NCBI RefSeq assembly: GCF_001668615.1
Contig: NZ_LZMC01000089.1
Span: forward strand, 1 to 64,000
Origin: Mycobacterium sp. 1274761.0
GTDB lineage: Bacteria > Actinomycetota > Actinomycetes > Mycobacteriales > Mycobacteriaceae
DNA: 64,000 nt
Direction of reading: 5' to 3'
Of this stretch, positions 51,601 to 61,042 are shown piece after piece. A model generated the notes under the pieces. The model was not told the DNA's origin, did no database searches, and was given only the letters and a program-made list of their open reading frames with translations. Numbering within the stretch: the first letter of the stretch is position 1; each line of letters begins with the position of its first letter. The translations under genes and the position numbers were made by a program.

Positions 51601-51729
51601 CTACCAGAGACCACCATGGTCACCTGGACCAGCCGACCACCCCCCGCGGATGATGGCCGCCAGTGCCACAGCCGCCAGGACGCAAAACAACCCGCCGAGC
51701 TCTTCTGGACGGGGTGCGGGTTCCATCAT
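51601..51729 (-). CDS. Possible 42-residue membrane peptide
   Basis: The open frame starts MMEPAPRPEELGG. One hydrophobic stretch, LFCVLAAVALAAIIRGG, is long enough to cross the membrane, and the frame ends in WSAGPGDHGGLW. It lies alone in the 257-base gap between the secreted protein and the TetR gene. The ribosome-binding site is weak, so this may be chance. Confidence 0.25.
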   Translation of the reverse strand: MMEPAPRPEELGGLFCVLAAVALAAIIRGGWSAGPGDHGGLW

Positions 51730-51774
51730 GTCCGACAGCTTCCCGCACCGAGCGTCGCGCCGGCATGATTAGGA

Positions 51775-52392
51775 CTACCCGGTAACACGACTCCGCAGCG
51801 GCGCCAGCAGCGCGTTGAGCCCGTAGTCGAAGACGGCGTCATAGTCGGTCGGGGATTGCAGCGCCTCAACCAGCGACCGGTCGGGCCAGTCGTCGGTCCA
51901 CAGCGAGGGATCTTCTTCGTCATGCTTGGCGCCGCGCACAGCCGAAAACTGCATCACCGCAGACGAAATCACATGGACCTGTATCGCGCGCAGAATCAGC
52001 GCGGCGTCGGTTCCGGTGACGCCGAGCCGCGCCAGCTCCGAAGCCAGCGTCTGCTGCACCGGCAGAAACAGACGCGGTGTCCGGTCGCGTTCGTGAGCGA
52101 TGGCGAGCAGGTGTTGTCGCTCGATGAGCACTGTGCGCTGCGACCGGGCCAGCGACGCGATGCGTTCGACGGGATCGGCGCCCTCAACAGGCAGGTGCGC
52201 CATCTGGCTCACCAGCCGGTCCACCAGGCTGTCGAACAGCTTGTCCCGGCCGCCGACATGCCAATAGATGGAAGTGACTGCCACACCGAGGATTTCGGCA
52301 AGACCGCGCATGGTGAAGCCGTCGACACCGTCGAGCTCGATCAAGCGGGCCGCGGTGTCGAGAACCGTCTCGGCGTCGAGCCCTTCCCTCAC
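51775..52392 (-). CDS. TetR-family transcriptional regulator
   Basis: The protein has 205 residues. The helix-turn-helix is DGFTMRGLAEILGVAVTSIYWHVGGRDKLFDSLVDRL at ~24-60, followed by an all-helical ligand domain. The GTG start overlaps the stop of the Rieske oxygenase (GTGA), so the two form one operon. A perfect TGTAAC-N3-GTTACA site in the divergent promoter ahead of that operon is the likely operator. Control of aromatic or steroid-like substrate breakdown is inferred from the neighbours. Confidence 0.9.
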   Translation of the reverse strand: MREGLDAETVLDTAARLIELDGVDGFTMRGLAEILGVAVTSIYWHVGGRDKLFDSLVDRLVSQMAHLPVEGADPVERIASLARSQRTVLIERQHLLAIAHERDRTPRLFLPVQQTLASELARLGVTGTDAALILRAIQVHVISSAVMQFSAVRGAKHDEEDPSLWTDDWPDRSLVEALQSPTDYDAVFDYGLNALLAPLRSRVTG

Positions 52393-53735
52393 GGCGCCTC
52401 GCCTACCCTCATCCGCGCGGACTCCGGAAGGTCGAGATAGTGTTCGAGGATGCTGTGGGTGTTGATCACGCGGCGTTCCTCGTTGGAGAGCGTGAGGTGG
52501 GTGAGGCCGGGCTGGTGAAGACCTCGCTGAAGCCCGGCCAGCACCGCGATGTCCTGGGTCAGGACCAGTCCGGGGTGGGCTTCATCGGCCGTGAAGCGCA
52601 TGTCGGCGGGCTTGGTGCGGGGCGCACCGGGGGCCATCCGGGTCCACAGAATCATGACCAGCTCACCATGGTCGGGGTCGGGCCCCGGACGCGCCACCAA
52701 CACCGTCAGATGATCGGCGTTGGTCAGCAGCGACATGTTGGGAAAGATGTTGTACTGCCGCAACTGCATGATCTGATCGGTCGATGCCCAGCTCAGGTCG
52801 ACTCCGCGTCCAGCGGCGAAATCCCTTGTCCGGTCGGCGATCACATCCTTTGCCGGCCGCCCCGACTGATCGGCGGGGTACGGAGTGCCCTCCTCGACGC
52901 CCATCAGCGCACCCTGTGTGGTCACGTAGGCGTCCCACACATCGGCGTCCGATAGCGGCTCCTTGATCTGCGGGCTCGCCACCCCGTACATCTGCTCGGA
53001 TTTGCCGGTGTGGCCCCAGATCACTTGGGGCGCATATACGTCGTCCATGCACCTGTGCAGTTCGGGGTGCAGCGTTCGGATGTGGTAGGTCTCGCTGAAA
53101 CCGTCGGCGATCGTCTTCCAGTTGGCATCGACCTCCACCGTCATGGTGGCGTAGCAACGGAAGTCGCCGAGGCCACACCACGCGGTGTCCTGCGGTACGG
53201 CCTCCAGGTAATCGGCCAGGGGCATGGCGTCGGGGTCGAGGTTGACGAACACGAGACGTTCCCAGGTGTCGACGCGCGCGGCGAGCAAGGGGTAGTCGGA
53301 CATGTGAAGTGAGCCGAAGCCCTTGCGGTGGGGAACTCGCTTGAGCGCACCGGCGAGATCCCACGTCCACCCGTGATAGCCGCATTTCAATTCCCGAAGG
53401 CCGGCTCCGGCCCCCGAACACAGTGAGTTGCCGCGGTGGCGGCACACGTTCTGGAATGCGCGAAGCTCACCATCGTCGGCACGGACGACCAGTACCGAGT
53501 GGGGCCCGCACCGGTATTCGAAGTAGTCGCCGGGGTCGGCGACGTGGTCGACGGTGCACGCGACCTGCCATACCTTCGGCCACATGCGCTCGACCTCGAG
53601 CCGCGCAAATTCCGGGGAGTAGTACCGCTCGGCGGGCACCAGTGTGGGCCCTTTCGGAGGGGTGCCGATGGCGTCTTCGCGGTGCGTCTCAGCGGCGCGT
53701 CCGTCGGCGGCGATCTCCTGCGCTGTGTGCGTCAC
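52389..53735 (-). CDS. Rieske aromatic-ring-hydroxylating dioxygenase, large subunit
   Basis: The protein has 448 residues. The Rieske centre is CRHRGNSLCSG...LKCGYHGWTWDLAG (two Cys, two His). The catalytic domain follows with the iron-site region SETYHIRTLHPELH. The GTG at 53735 has a GGAGGG site, whereas the open frame extends 30 residues upstream without one. It adds oxygen to an aromatic or alicyclic substrate, with separate electron-transfer partners not seen nearby. It is translationally coupled to the TetR gene and divergent from the amidohydrolase gene. Confidence 0.92.
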   Translation of the reverse strand: MTHTAQEIAADGRAAETHREDAIGTPPKGPTLVPAERYYSPEFARLEVERMWPKVWQVACTVDHVADPGDYFEYRCGPHSVLVVRADDGELRAFQNVCRHRGNSLCSGAGAGLRELKCGYHGWTWDLAGALKRVPHRKGFGSLHMSDYPLLAARVDTWERLVFVNLDPDAMPLADYLEAVPQDTAWCGLGDFRCYATMTVEVDANWKTIADGFSETYHIRTLHPELHRCMDDVYAPQVIWGHTGKSEQMYGVASPQIKEPLSDADVWDAYVTTQGALMGVEEGTPYPADQSGRPAKDVIADRTRDFAAGRGVDLSWASTDQIMQLRQYNIFPNMSLLTNADHLTVLVARPGPDPDHGELVMILWTRMAPGAPRTKPADMRFTADEAHPGLVLTQDIAVLAGLQRGLHQPGLTHLTLSNEERRVINTHSILEHYLDLPESARMRVGEAP

Positions 53736-53766
53736 GACCGACCCTCCTGATCCGGCGCCACCCGTC

Positions 53767-53781
53767 TGTAACGGTGTTACA
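53767..53781. promoter_or_regulatory. Operator TGTAAC-GGT-GTTACA
   Basis: This is a perfect 6-3-6 inverted repeat in the 110-base divergent promoter between the Rieske/TetR operon and the amidohydrolase. Its right half overlaps a TACATT -10-like hexamer (53778-53783) for the amidohydrolase. It is the likely binding site of the TetR protein encoded in the leftward operon. Confidence 0.7.
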
Positions 53782-53845
53782 TTGACGACCGTAGCGGCTT
53801 GACCGGCTGCGTGGGGCAGAAGCAACGGGCAGATAGGGAGTTATC

Positions 53846-55606
<1,761 letters not shown>

Positions 55607-55625
55607 GCCCGGCGAATCTCGCTGC

Positions 55626-56543
55626 ATGAAAGCCGTTGTCGCAAACGACCGCGCCGCCGGCGTCGCCGCACTCGCGGTGACCGAGTTGCCCTACCCGCAT
55701 TTGGCGGAGAACGACGTCGTCGTCAAGGTCCATGCCGCGTCGTTCACCCCCGACGAACTCAGCTGGCCGGGCACATGGACCGACCGCGCGGGCCGGGACC
55801 GGACGCCGACCGTGCCCGGGCACGAAGTGTCCGGAGTGGTCGCCGAGTTGGGTTTCGGCACCACGGGGCTCGAGGTCGGCCAGCCCGTCTTCGGGCTCAC
55901 GGATTGGTGCCGCAACGGCACGCTCGCGGAATATGTTGCGGTGGAGGCGCGTAACCTCGCCCCGCTGTGGCCCGATGTCGACCACGTCGGGGCGGCGGCG
56001 GTGCCGATGCCGGGGTTGACCGCCTCGCAGGGCCTGTTCGACCACGGGCATTTAGCCGCCGGGCAGACCGTCCTGATCCACGGCGCGGCAGGTGGAGTCG
56101 GATCGATCGCGGTGCAGCTCGCGGCTCAGGCCGGAGCACGGGTGATCGGCAGCGGACGGAGCGCCCACAGGCAGACGGTGCTGGACCACGGAGCCGACGA
56201 GTTTCTGGACCTGCAGCAGGACCGACTGGACGACGTCGGGCAGGTCGACGTCGTGTTCGACGTTCTCGGCGGCGAGATCCTCGACCGCTCCGCACCTCTG
56301 GTGCGTCCGGGCGGCACGCTGGTCACCATCGCCGAACCCCCCAGTGTGCTACCCGAGGAGGGACGGGCGGTGTTCTTCATCGTCGAGCCCGACCGCCGCG
56401 GGCTGGCGGCGCTGGCGCAAAAAATGCAGGAAGGCGCAGTGAAACCCGCTGTCGGCGCGGTGTTCTCACTTGATCAGGCGCCGGCGGCATTCGACCCTGC
56501 TCACCGGGCACACGGTAAGACGGTCATCCGGGTCGCCGAGTAG
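55626..56543 (+). CDS. NADP-dependent quinone oxidoreductase (zinc-less MDR family)
   Basis: The protein has 305 residues from the ATG at 55626 (MKAVVANDRA). It belongs to the medium-chain dehydrogenase/reductase family: the nucleotide loop is TVLIHGAAGGVGSIAVQLA at ~137-155, and the N-terminal GroES-like half contains PTVPGHEVSGVVAE. No zinc-ligand cysteine set is present, so it is of the quinone reductase/enoyl reductase type. It follows the amidohydrolase by 19 bases and may act in the same pathway. Confidence 0.9.
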   Translation: MKAVVANDRAAGVAALAVTELPYPHLAENDVVVKVHAASFTPDELSWPGTWTDRAGRDRTPTVPGHEVSGVVAELGFGTTGLEVGQPVFGLTDWCRNGTLAEYVAVEARNLAPLWPDVDHVGAAAVPMPGLTASQGLFDHGHLAAGQTVLIHGAAGGVGSIAVQLAAQAGARVIGSGRSAHRQTVLDHGADEFLDLQQDRLDDVGQVDVVFDVLGGEILDRSAPLVRPGGTLVTIAEPPSVLPEEGRAVFFIVEPDRRGLAALAQKMQEGAVKPAVGAVFSLDQAPAAFDPAHRAHGKTVIRVAE

Positions 56544-56549
56544 CCGGCG

Positions 56550-57305
56550 CTACCCGCCGAGGGTGTCGGACCGTCCTTCGGCAAGCCGCGACCACTGCGG
56601 GATGGGCCGGCCGTCGATCCGCGTGTTCGAACCGTCGACCTGCCAGTCCTGCGGCCACCCGGGCGGCGAGTCCTCCCACGGCTCCTGACGTCCGTACACC
56701 GTGAGGTCCATCAAGGCCAGGCTGTAGTCCATCGCCTCCACGCCGCGTCGCGTCGTCCAGTACGTCTCGAAAACACGACCACCGTCGCGCAGGTAGCACA
56801 CGATGTGCATCATGCCGGGGATGCGGCCGACGAGAAGCGTCTCGAGGGAGGGAAGCGCCGAATACCACGGCATCTGCCAGCCCATGAACTCGCGGTAGCG
56901 CGCACTTTCGGGGTACGGCCCCTGGCAGAACACCGCGTAGGTGATGTCGCGGGAGTGAAGGTACGACAACTCCTGCACCTGCGTGGTCACCCACGTGCAT
57001 CCTTCGCACTGCTCGGGCGCCGACTTTCCTGCATGCCACATGAAGTAATAGGCCAAAAGCTGCCTGCGCCCGTCAAAGGTTTCGAGTAATGTGACCGGCC
57101 CGTCCGGTCCCGTCAGTTCGGAACCGGCGTCGACTTCCACCATGGGCAGGCGTCGGCGCGCCGCGGCAAGCTCGTCACCCTGGCGAATGTGCGCCTTCTC
57201 GCGAACGCGCAGGCGTGCGAGGGCAGCCTCGAAGGCCGCCCGGTCAACGGGCGGCGGCGTCGGCGCATTGCTGACGGAATCATGGTGTGGCGAGTCGCTT
57301 TTCAC
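56550..57305 (-). CDS. DUF899 thioredoxin-like protein (second copy)
   Basis: The protein has 251 residues from the GTG at 57305; the open frame upstream is non-conserved. Family signs are LPMVEVDAG...LTGPDGPVTLLETFDGRRQLL, AYYFMWHAGKSAPEQCEGCTWVT, which has the single-Cys pair region CEGC, and WEDSPPGWPQDW at the end. DUF899 proteins have a thioredoxin-like fold of unknown function. It is the last gene of a three-gene operon with a mycothiol-type transferase and another DUF899 protein. Confidence 0.85.
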   Translation of the reverse strand: MKSDSPHHDSVSNAPTPPPVDRAAFEAALARLRVREKAHIRQGDELAAARRRLPMVEVDAGSELTGPDGPVTLLETFDGRRQLLAYYFMWHAGKSAPEQCEGCTWVTTQVQELSYLHSRDITYAVFCQGPYPESARYREFMGWQMPWYSALPSLETLLVGRIPGMMHIVCYLRDGGRVFETYWTTRRGVEAMDYSLALMDLTVYGRQEPWEDSPPGWPQDWQVDGSNTRIDGRPIPQWSRLAEGRSDTLGG

Positions 57306-57322
57306 CGTCTCTCTCCCTCGGG

Positions 57323-58000
57323 CTACTCGACGACGTCTGCTTCGGCGGGGCCGAACAAGAACAGGTGATCGAGTACCGGAGCCGGGTCGCTCGACCAGTC
57401 CATCGCGGCCAGCTGGTTCCGACTGCGCCGACCGGTGCGCCAACGTAGAGCCTCGAACCGTGTGGTGAATAAGGATAATTCCCGTCCACCCTCCGGCCCG
57501 CTGCGATACTCGGCGTCCTCCACCTTCACGCGCAACGGCACCGGCGTCCGAAGGTTGGCGAGCAAGCGGTCCGACGAGTAGTGGACCGCGTCCGAGCCGC
57601 GGGCCCCCGGTGTGCCCAGCGCAGCGCGGATGTCGTGCTCGTGGCACGCGATATCGCCGACCGGCGGCTCCAGGCCATCGTTCGCGGCGCGTGAGGTAAG
57701 CCGGGCCACCGCATCGGCCCAGACCGCGTCGATCTCCGTCACGTCCTGGCCCGCGAAGCGCGCAACTTGGTCGGCTGTCTGCGCATCGCTCGGCGCGCCC
57801 GTCAACCGTCCCTCCGCCCAGTCGTCGGCGACAGCGGCGAGGTGGGCGACGACATCGCGCACCGACCAGCCGGGGCAGGCCGGTACCGAGGTGTTCAGCC
57901 CGGCGTCATCGAGACCGCCGACCAGTTCCATGATCCGATCCTTGGTGTCCTGATAGATCTCGGCCACCCGGAGCGGGTGGGCAGTCGTCACATCGATCAC
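57323..58000 (-). CDS. Maleylpyruvate-isomerase/mycothiol-transferase (DinB-like) family protein
   Basis: The protein has 225 residues. The four-helix DinB/MDMPI fold is shown by VGGLDDAGLNTSVPACPGWSVRDVVAHLAAVADDW (first metal His), a later IACHEHDIRAALGTPGARG and LDHLFLFGPAEADV at the end. Such enzymes use mycothiol in actinobacteria. The GTG at 58000 overlaps the stop of the preceding DUF899 gene (GTGA). Confidence 0.87.
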   Translation of the reverse strand: MIDVTTAHPLRVAEIYQDTKDRIMELVGGLDDAGLNTSVPACPGWSVRDVVAHLAAVADDWAEGRLTGAPSDAQTADQVARFAGQDVTEIDAVWADAVARLTSRAANDGLEPPVGDIACHEHDIRAALGTPGARGSDAVHYSSDRLLANLRTPVPLRVKVEDAEYRSGPEGGRELSLFTTRFEALRWRTGRRSRNQLAAMDWSSDPAPVLDHLFLFGPAEADVVE

Positions 58001-58695
58001 CGTTCCTCCGTGGGCTCTTCGCGTCCGTACTCGTCGTGCCAGCGCCACCATTCGTAGGGTTTGGTCTGGGGGTAACCCTCGGGGGAATCCTCCCAGACCT
58101 CTTGGCGCCCAAGGGCGGTCATGTCGAGGAAGTTCCAGGTGTTGACGAACACCTCGTCGCCGCGGTCGTCGATGAAGTATGTACGGAAGATGCGGTCCCC
58201 GTCACGGATGAACGCGTTGGTGCCATGCCATTCAGCGACACCGAAGTCGATGTCGAACGCTGCGTCGGGTCCGGGCACGATGGTGTACCAGGGGTGGTCC
58301 CACCCCATGCTCGCCTTGATGCGGGCGAGATCGGCCTGCGATCCGCGGGATACGTACACCAGCGTGGTGTCGCGGGCATTCAGATGTGCCAGGCTGCCGA
58401 TGTGGTCGGCCATCAACGAGCAACCGACACAACCATGTTCGGGCCAGCCGTGGACGCCGGGATCGACGAACGCGCGGTAGACGATCAGCTGGCGTCGGCC
58501 GGCAAACAGATCCAGCAGGCCGACCCTGCCGTCCGGCCCGTCGAACTCGTAGGTCTTCTCGACAGGTGTCCAGGGCATTCGCCTGCGCATCGCGGCGAGC
58601 GCGTCACGCGCGCGGGTGTGCTCCTTCTCCTTGATTAGCATTTCGGCTCGAGCGGCCTCCCACTCCTGCGCGGACACTATCGGCGGCGTGTTCAT
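57997..58695 (-). CDS. DUF899 thioredoxin-like protein (first copy)
   Basis: The protein has 232 residues from the ATG at 58695 (MNTPPIVS). The family core is RRMPWTPVEKTYEFDGPDGRVGLLDLFAGRRQL, with WPEHGCVGCSLMADHIGSLAHLNARD (CVGC). The ending WEDSPEGYPQTKPYEWWRWHDEYG is typical of DUF899. It is the first gene of the operon that continues with the mycothiol-type transferase and the second DUF899 protein. An ArsR-type operator lies 29-46 bases upstream. Confidence 0.87.
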   Translation of the reverse strand: MNTPPIVSAQEWEAARAEMLIKEKEHTRARDALAAMRRRMPWTPVEKTYEFDGPDGRVGLLDLFAGRRQLIVYRAFVDPGVHGWPEHGCVGCSLMADHIGSLAHLNARDTTLVYVSRGSQADLARIKASMGWDHPWYTIVPGPDAAFDIDFGVAEWHGTNAFIRDGDRIFRTYFIDDRGDEVFVNTWNFLDMTALGRQEVWEDSPEGYPQTKPYEWWRWHDEYGREEPTEER

Positions 58696-58723
58696 GTGAT
58701 CTCCTTCGGTGTGTCGAAGATCG

Positions 58724-58741
58724 TTCAACATTTCAGTTGAA
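58724..58741. promoter_or_regulatory. ArsR-type operator 1, TTCAAC-N6-GTTGAA
   Basis: This is a perfect 6-6-6 inverted repeat between the DUF899 operon and the ArsR gene. Its centre is 53 bases (about five helical turns) from that of the second site at 58778-58793, so the two could be bound cooperatively. Confidence 0.7.
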
Positions 58742-58772
58742 TAACATCGCCCAGCACATCACGGGCCGTGGT

Positions 58773-58778
58773 TATAGT
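58773..58778 (+). promoter_or_regulatory. -10 element TATAGT for a leaderless ArsR transcript
   Basis: TATAGT fits TANNNT and ends seven bases before the ArsR ATG at 58786. Transcription would then begin at or next to the start codon, the common leaderless arrangement in mycobacteria. Confidence 0.55.
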
Positions 58779-58793
58779 CAACAGAATGGTTGA
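58778..58793. promoter_or_regulatory. ArsR-type operator 2, TCAAC-N6-GTTGA
   Basis: This is a perfect 5-6-5 inverted repeat whose spacer contains the ArsR start codon (58786). It has the same core as operator 1. A bound ArsR protein would block its own leaderless promoter. Confidence 0.65.
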
Positions 58794-59118
58794 AGATCAG
58801 GTGTTGGACCGCGCCTATGCGGCGCTTGCGGATCCAACGCGGCGCCGTCTGCTGGAAACGCTGCGCGGGGGCGACGCCCGCATCTCCGACCTGGCCGCAC
58901 CGCTGCCGATGACGTTCGCGGGCGTCTCCCGACACATCGGCGTGCTGGAGTCGGCGGGGTTGGTCCGCCGCGAAGTTCGCGGGCGTGAGCACTGGCTGTC
59001 TCTGCGACCGGACGGGTTGAGCAGCGCCCAGCAGTGGATCAACGAGCAGACGGAATTCTGGACCGCGCGGGCCGACGCGCTGTCTGCGCGCCTGCGCCGC
59101 AAGAAAGACATGCGATGA
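58786..59118 (+). CDS. ArsR-family transcriptional regulator
   Basis: The protein has 110 residues. The winged helix is RAYAALADPTRRRLLETL, MTFAGVSRHIGVLESAGLVRREVRGREHWLSL. There is no metal-binding cysteine pair, in keeping with ArsR proteins partnered with AHSA1 genes. Two inverted repeats (TCAAC-N6-GTTGA) lie upstream, one across the start codon. The TGA stop overlaps the next ATG (ATGA). It is divergent from the DUF899 operon and probably represses both. Confidence 0.9.
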   Translation: MVEDQVLDRAYAALADPTRRRLLETLRGGDARISDLAAPLPMTFAGVSRHIGVLESAGLVRREVRGREHWLSLRPDGLSSAQQWINEQTEFWTARADALSARLRRKKDMR

Positions 59119-59552
59119 GCGACGCGGCAACCGTCCGTCTCCAACGGGTCATGCCGGCCCCGCCGGACGTCGTCTTCGATGAGTGGATCGACCGGGAAGC
59201 GTTGCGGGAGTGGATGTGCCCGCGACCGGTCCGGGTTCTCGACGTCACCGTGGAACCTCACGTAGGCGGCACGGTGCGCTTCGACGTGGACGACTCGGGT
59301 ACCCGCGTAGTGATCAGCGGCCGGTTCCTGGCGATCGATCGGCCCCGGCTGCTGCGCTTCACATGGACGAACTCGAATTGGCCGGAAGCCACCGACAGCG
59401 TCGTCACCGTCACCTTCGAACCGGTCGGTGACGGCGAGACGCTCATGTCGCTCAAGCATTCTCTGTTGCCGCCAGAGGAATTGGAGAGCTTCGACAGCGG
59501 CTGGGCTCTTACCGTCGACCAGCTCGCAGCGGCGTTGGGCGGTCGCGGGTGA
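59115..59552 (+). CDS. AHSA1/SRPBCC-domain protein
   Basis: The protein has 145 residues with a START-like helix-grip fold: VMPAPPDVVFDEWIDREALREWM, GGTVRFDVDDSGTRVVISGRFLAIDRPRLLRFTW and a GWALTVDQLAAAL C-terminal helix. The ArsR-AHSA1 pairing is common in actinobacteria; a stress or small hydrophobic ligand function is assumed but not known. The ATG overlaps the ArsR stop, and the stop region overlaps the next GTG. Confidence 0.9.
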   Translation: MSDAATVRLQRVMPAPPDVVFDEWIDREALREWMCPRPVRVLDVTVEPHVGGTVRFDVDDSGTRVVISGRFLAIDRPRLLRFTWTNSNWPEATDSVVTVTFEPVGDGETLMSLKHSLLPPEELESFDSGWALTVDQLAAALGGRG

Positions 59553-59932
59553 CGCAGCGCTGGATCGTCGACGCGATGAACGTGATCGGCAGCAGGCCGG
59601 ACGGCTGGTGGAAGGACCGCCGACAGGCCATGGCCCGCTTGGTGAACCGGCTCGACCGCTGGGCATCGGCCGATGACCGCCGAGTGACTGTGGTCTTCGA
59701 GAAACCGATGTCACCGCCGATCATGTCGTCGGTGATCGAGATAGCGCACGCGCCGCGGGCAGCACCCAATTCCGCTGACGACGAGATCGTCCGACTCGTC
59801 TACGCCGACGATGCCCCGCACGACCTCACCGTGGTGACATCGGATGGCGCTCTCGCCGAGCGGGTCCGACGCGCAGGCGCATCGGTGTGCCCAGCCGCCG
59901 GTTTCCGTGACCTCATCGATCCCGCAGGCTGA
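59549..59932 (+). CDS. NYN/YacP-type PIN-like RNase domain protein
   Basis: The protein has 127 residues. WIVDAMNVIGSRP at the N-terminus has the first acidic residue, SADDEIVRLV holds the next acidic pair, and TVVTSDGALAERVRRAGA completes the PIN-like active site. YacP/Rae1-type NYN proteins cut RNA. The GTG start overlaps the preceding stop (GTGA), so it belongs to the ArsR/AHSA1 operon; that pairing is unusual. Confidence 0.8.
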   Translation: MTQRWIVDAMNVIGSRPDGWWKDRRQAMARLVNRLDRWASADDRRVTVVFEKPMSPPIMSSVIEIAHAPRAAPNSADDEIVRLVYADDAPHDLTVVTSDGALAERVRRAGASVCPAAGFRDLIDPAG

Positions 59933-60134
59933 TTGCCGCTCCGCAGAAGCACAATGTCGCGGTGAACGTCCTCGCCTGCGCAAACGGTCGATTCGCGCTG
60001 CGCCCGCTGCGACGGCGTACGCGACGACTGCGTCGCCGTGGCCGCTGCCCTCGAAACCCCTTGGCGCAGCTGTCATTTAGGCGGCTCTGTGTGCCGGTTG
60101 CGCGCACACCGCCGGTTCGTATACGTAAGCGGCG

Positions 60135-60446
60135 TCAGCCCGGGTTCTGGCTCATGCCGTAGCACGTGCCGTAGTGCTCGGGCGAGCACGGGATGCCGTT
60201 GACCGAATCGAAGCCGTTCGGGTTATTGACAATGTGAGGCCCGGCATTCGACGGAGGCGGAATCGGTGGGAGCGGCGCGGCCGCACCACCACCTCCGCCG
60301 CTGATGCAGACGCCTTCGAAGCGGGTCGGCTTCGTGCCCCATGGGCACGTGGTCTCGGCCGCGGCGGGTGACGCGACGGCCAACGGTCCGGCGGCGAGGG
60401 CGATAGCAAACCCAACCAGCACCGCACCGCGCTTTACAGTCACCAT
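60135..60446 (-). CDS. Small secreted cysteine-containing protein
   Basis: The protein has 103 residues. The signal peptide VKRGAVLVGFAIALAAGPLAVASPAAA ends in AAA-ETT. The mature chain has Cys residues in TTCPWGT, GVCISGG, GIPCSPEH and GTCYGM, probably two disulfides, around a G/P-rich middle. It resembles small exported mycobacterial proteins of unknown function. The 200 bases to the left hold no recognised gene. Confidence 0.75.
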   Translation of the reverse strand: MVTVKRGAVLVGFAIALAAGPLAVASPAAAETTCPWGTKPTRFEGVCISGGGGGAAAPLPPIPPPSNAGPHIVNNPNGFDSVNGIPCSPEHYGTCYGMSQNPG

Positions 60447-60534
60447 CTCAGCTCTCCGAACGTCTCGACCGGCCCGGATCAGCGTAACCCGCGCAGCCGG
60501 TTCCTGCGGTCGAGGTGAGGCGCTTGGCTACATC

Positions 60535-60551
60535 TACTACCGAGCGTAGTA
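60535..60551. promoter_or_regulatory. Inverted repeat TACTAC-N5-GTAGTA overlapping a -10 element
   Basis: This is a perfect 6-5-6 palindrome. Its right arm overlaps a TAGTAT -10-like hexamer (60547-60552). It is the probable operator and promoter for the membrane protein gene that follows, and it argues that translation does not begin at the ATG 60556, only three bases beyond the -10. Confidence 0.5.
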
Positions 60552-60588
60552 TAGGATGAAGACCTACCGACAACGTCCGGAGGTGCCC

Positions 60589-61038
60589 GTGAAGTGGAGT
60601 TTCGCCCAAATCGGCGTGCTGATCATCGCCGCGTTCCACGTCATTCAGGCGGTCGTCGGTCTCATCATGGAACCCAGCTTTGCGACGGGCCCCGGCGCGC
60701 CGACCGTTCAACTGCTGGGGATGGACTACAACGGGTGGCACGCGGTCGCGGGCCTCGCTTTGTTCGCCCCCGGCTTCGTCTTTGCACTGCGCAAGTCCTG
60801 GTCGGTGCTGTACCTGCTCATCGGCGCGGTGGCGGGAGCGCTGCCCGGTGTCTGGGCACTCTTTTCCCACCAGGTCGCCTACGTGTTCACGTTTCCCAAC
60901 AACACCGTCGATGCGGTGGTGCACTTCGTGACCGCCGCCGTGATGATAGCCGTCGCCGTGATCCAGATCCGGATCGACGGCGGCTGGCGGAACTCGCTTG
61001 CCGACCTGCACACGCCCTCGACCCGAAACGCCCGATAG
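60589..61038 (+). CDS. DUF4383-type membrane protein
   Basis: The protein has 149 residues from the GTG at 60589, which has a GGAGG site five bases upstream. The ATG at 60556 is disfavoured because a -10-like element ends three bases before it. Four hydrophobic segments are present: IGVLIIAAFHVIQAVVGLIM, WHAVAGLALFAPGFVFAL, SVLYLLIGAVAGALPGVWAL and VVHFVTAAVMIAVAVIQI. The layout fits the actinobacterial DUF4383 family of small membrane proteins; the function is unknown. Confidence 0.75.
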   Translation: MKWSFAQIGVLIIAAFHVIQAVVGLIMEPSFATGPGAPTVQLLGMDYNGWHAVAGLALFAPGFVFALRKSWSVLYLLIGAVAGALPGVWALFSHQVAYVFTFPNNTVDAVVHFVTAAVMIAVAVIQIRIDGGWRNSLADLHTPSTRNAR

Positions 61039-61042
61039 CCTC

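Noticed and set aside
59933..60134. Short frames between the NYN and secreted protein genes
   Set aside because: Arginine-rich random translations without starts or family features.
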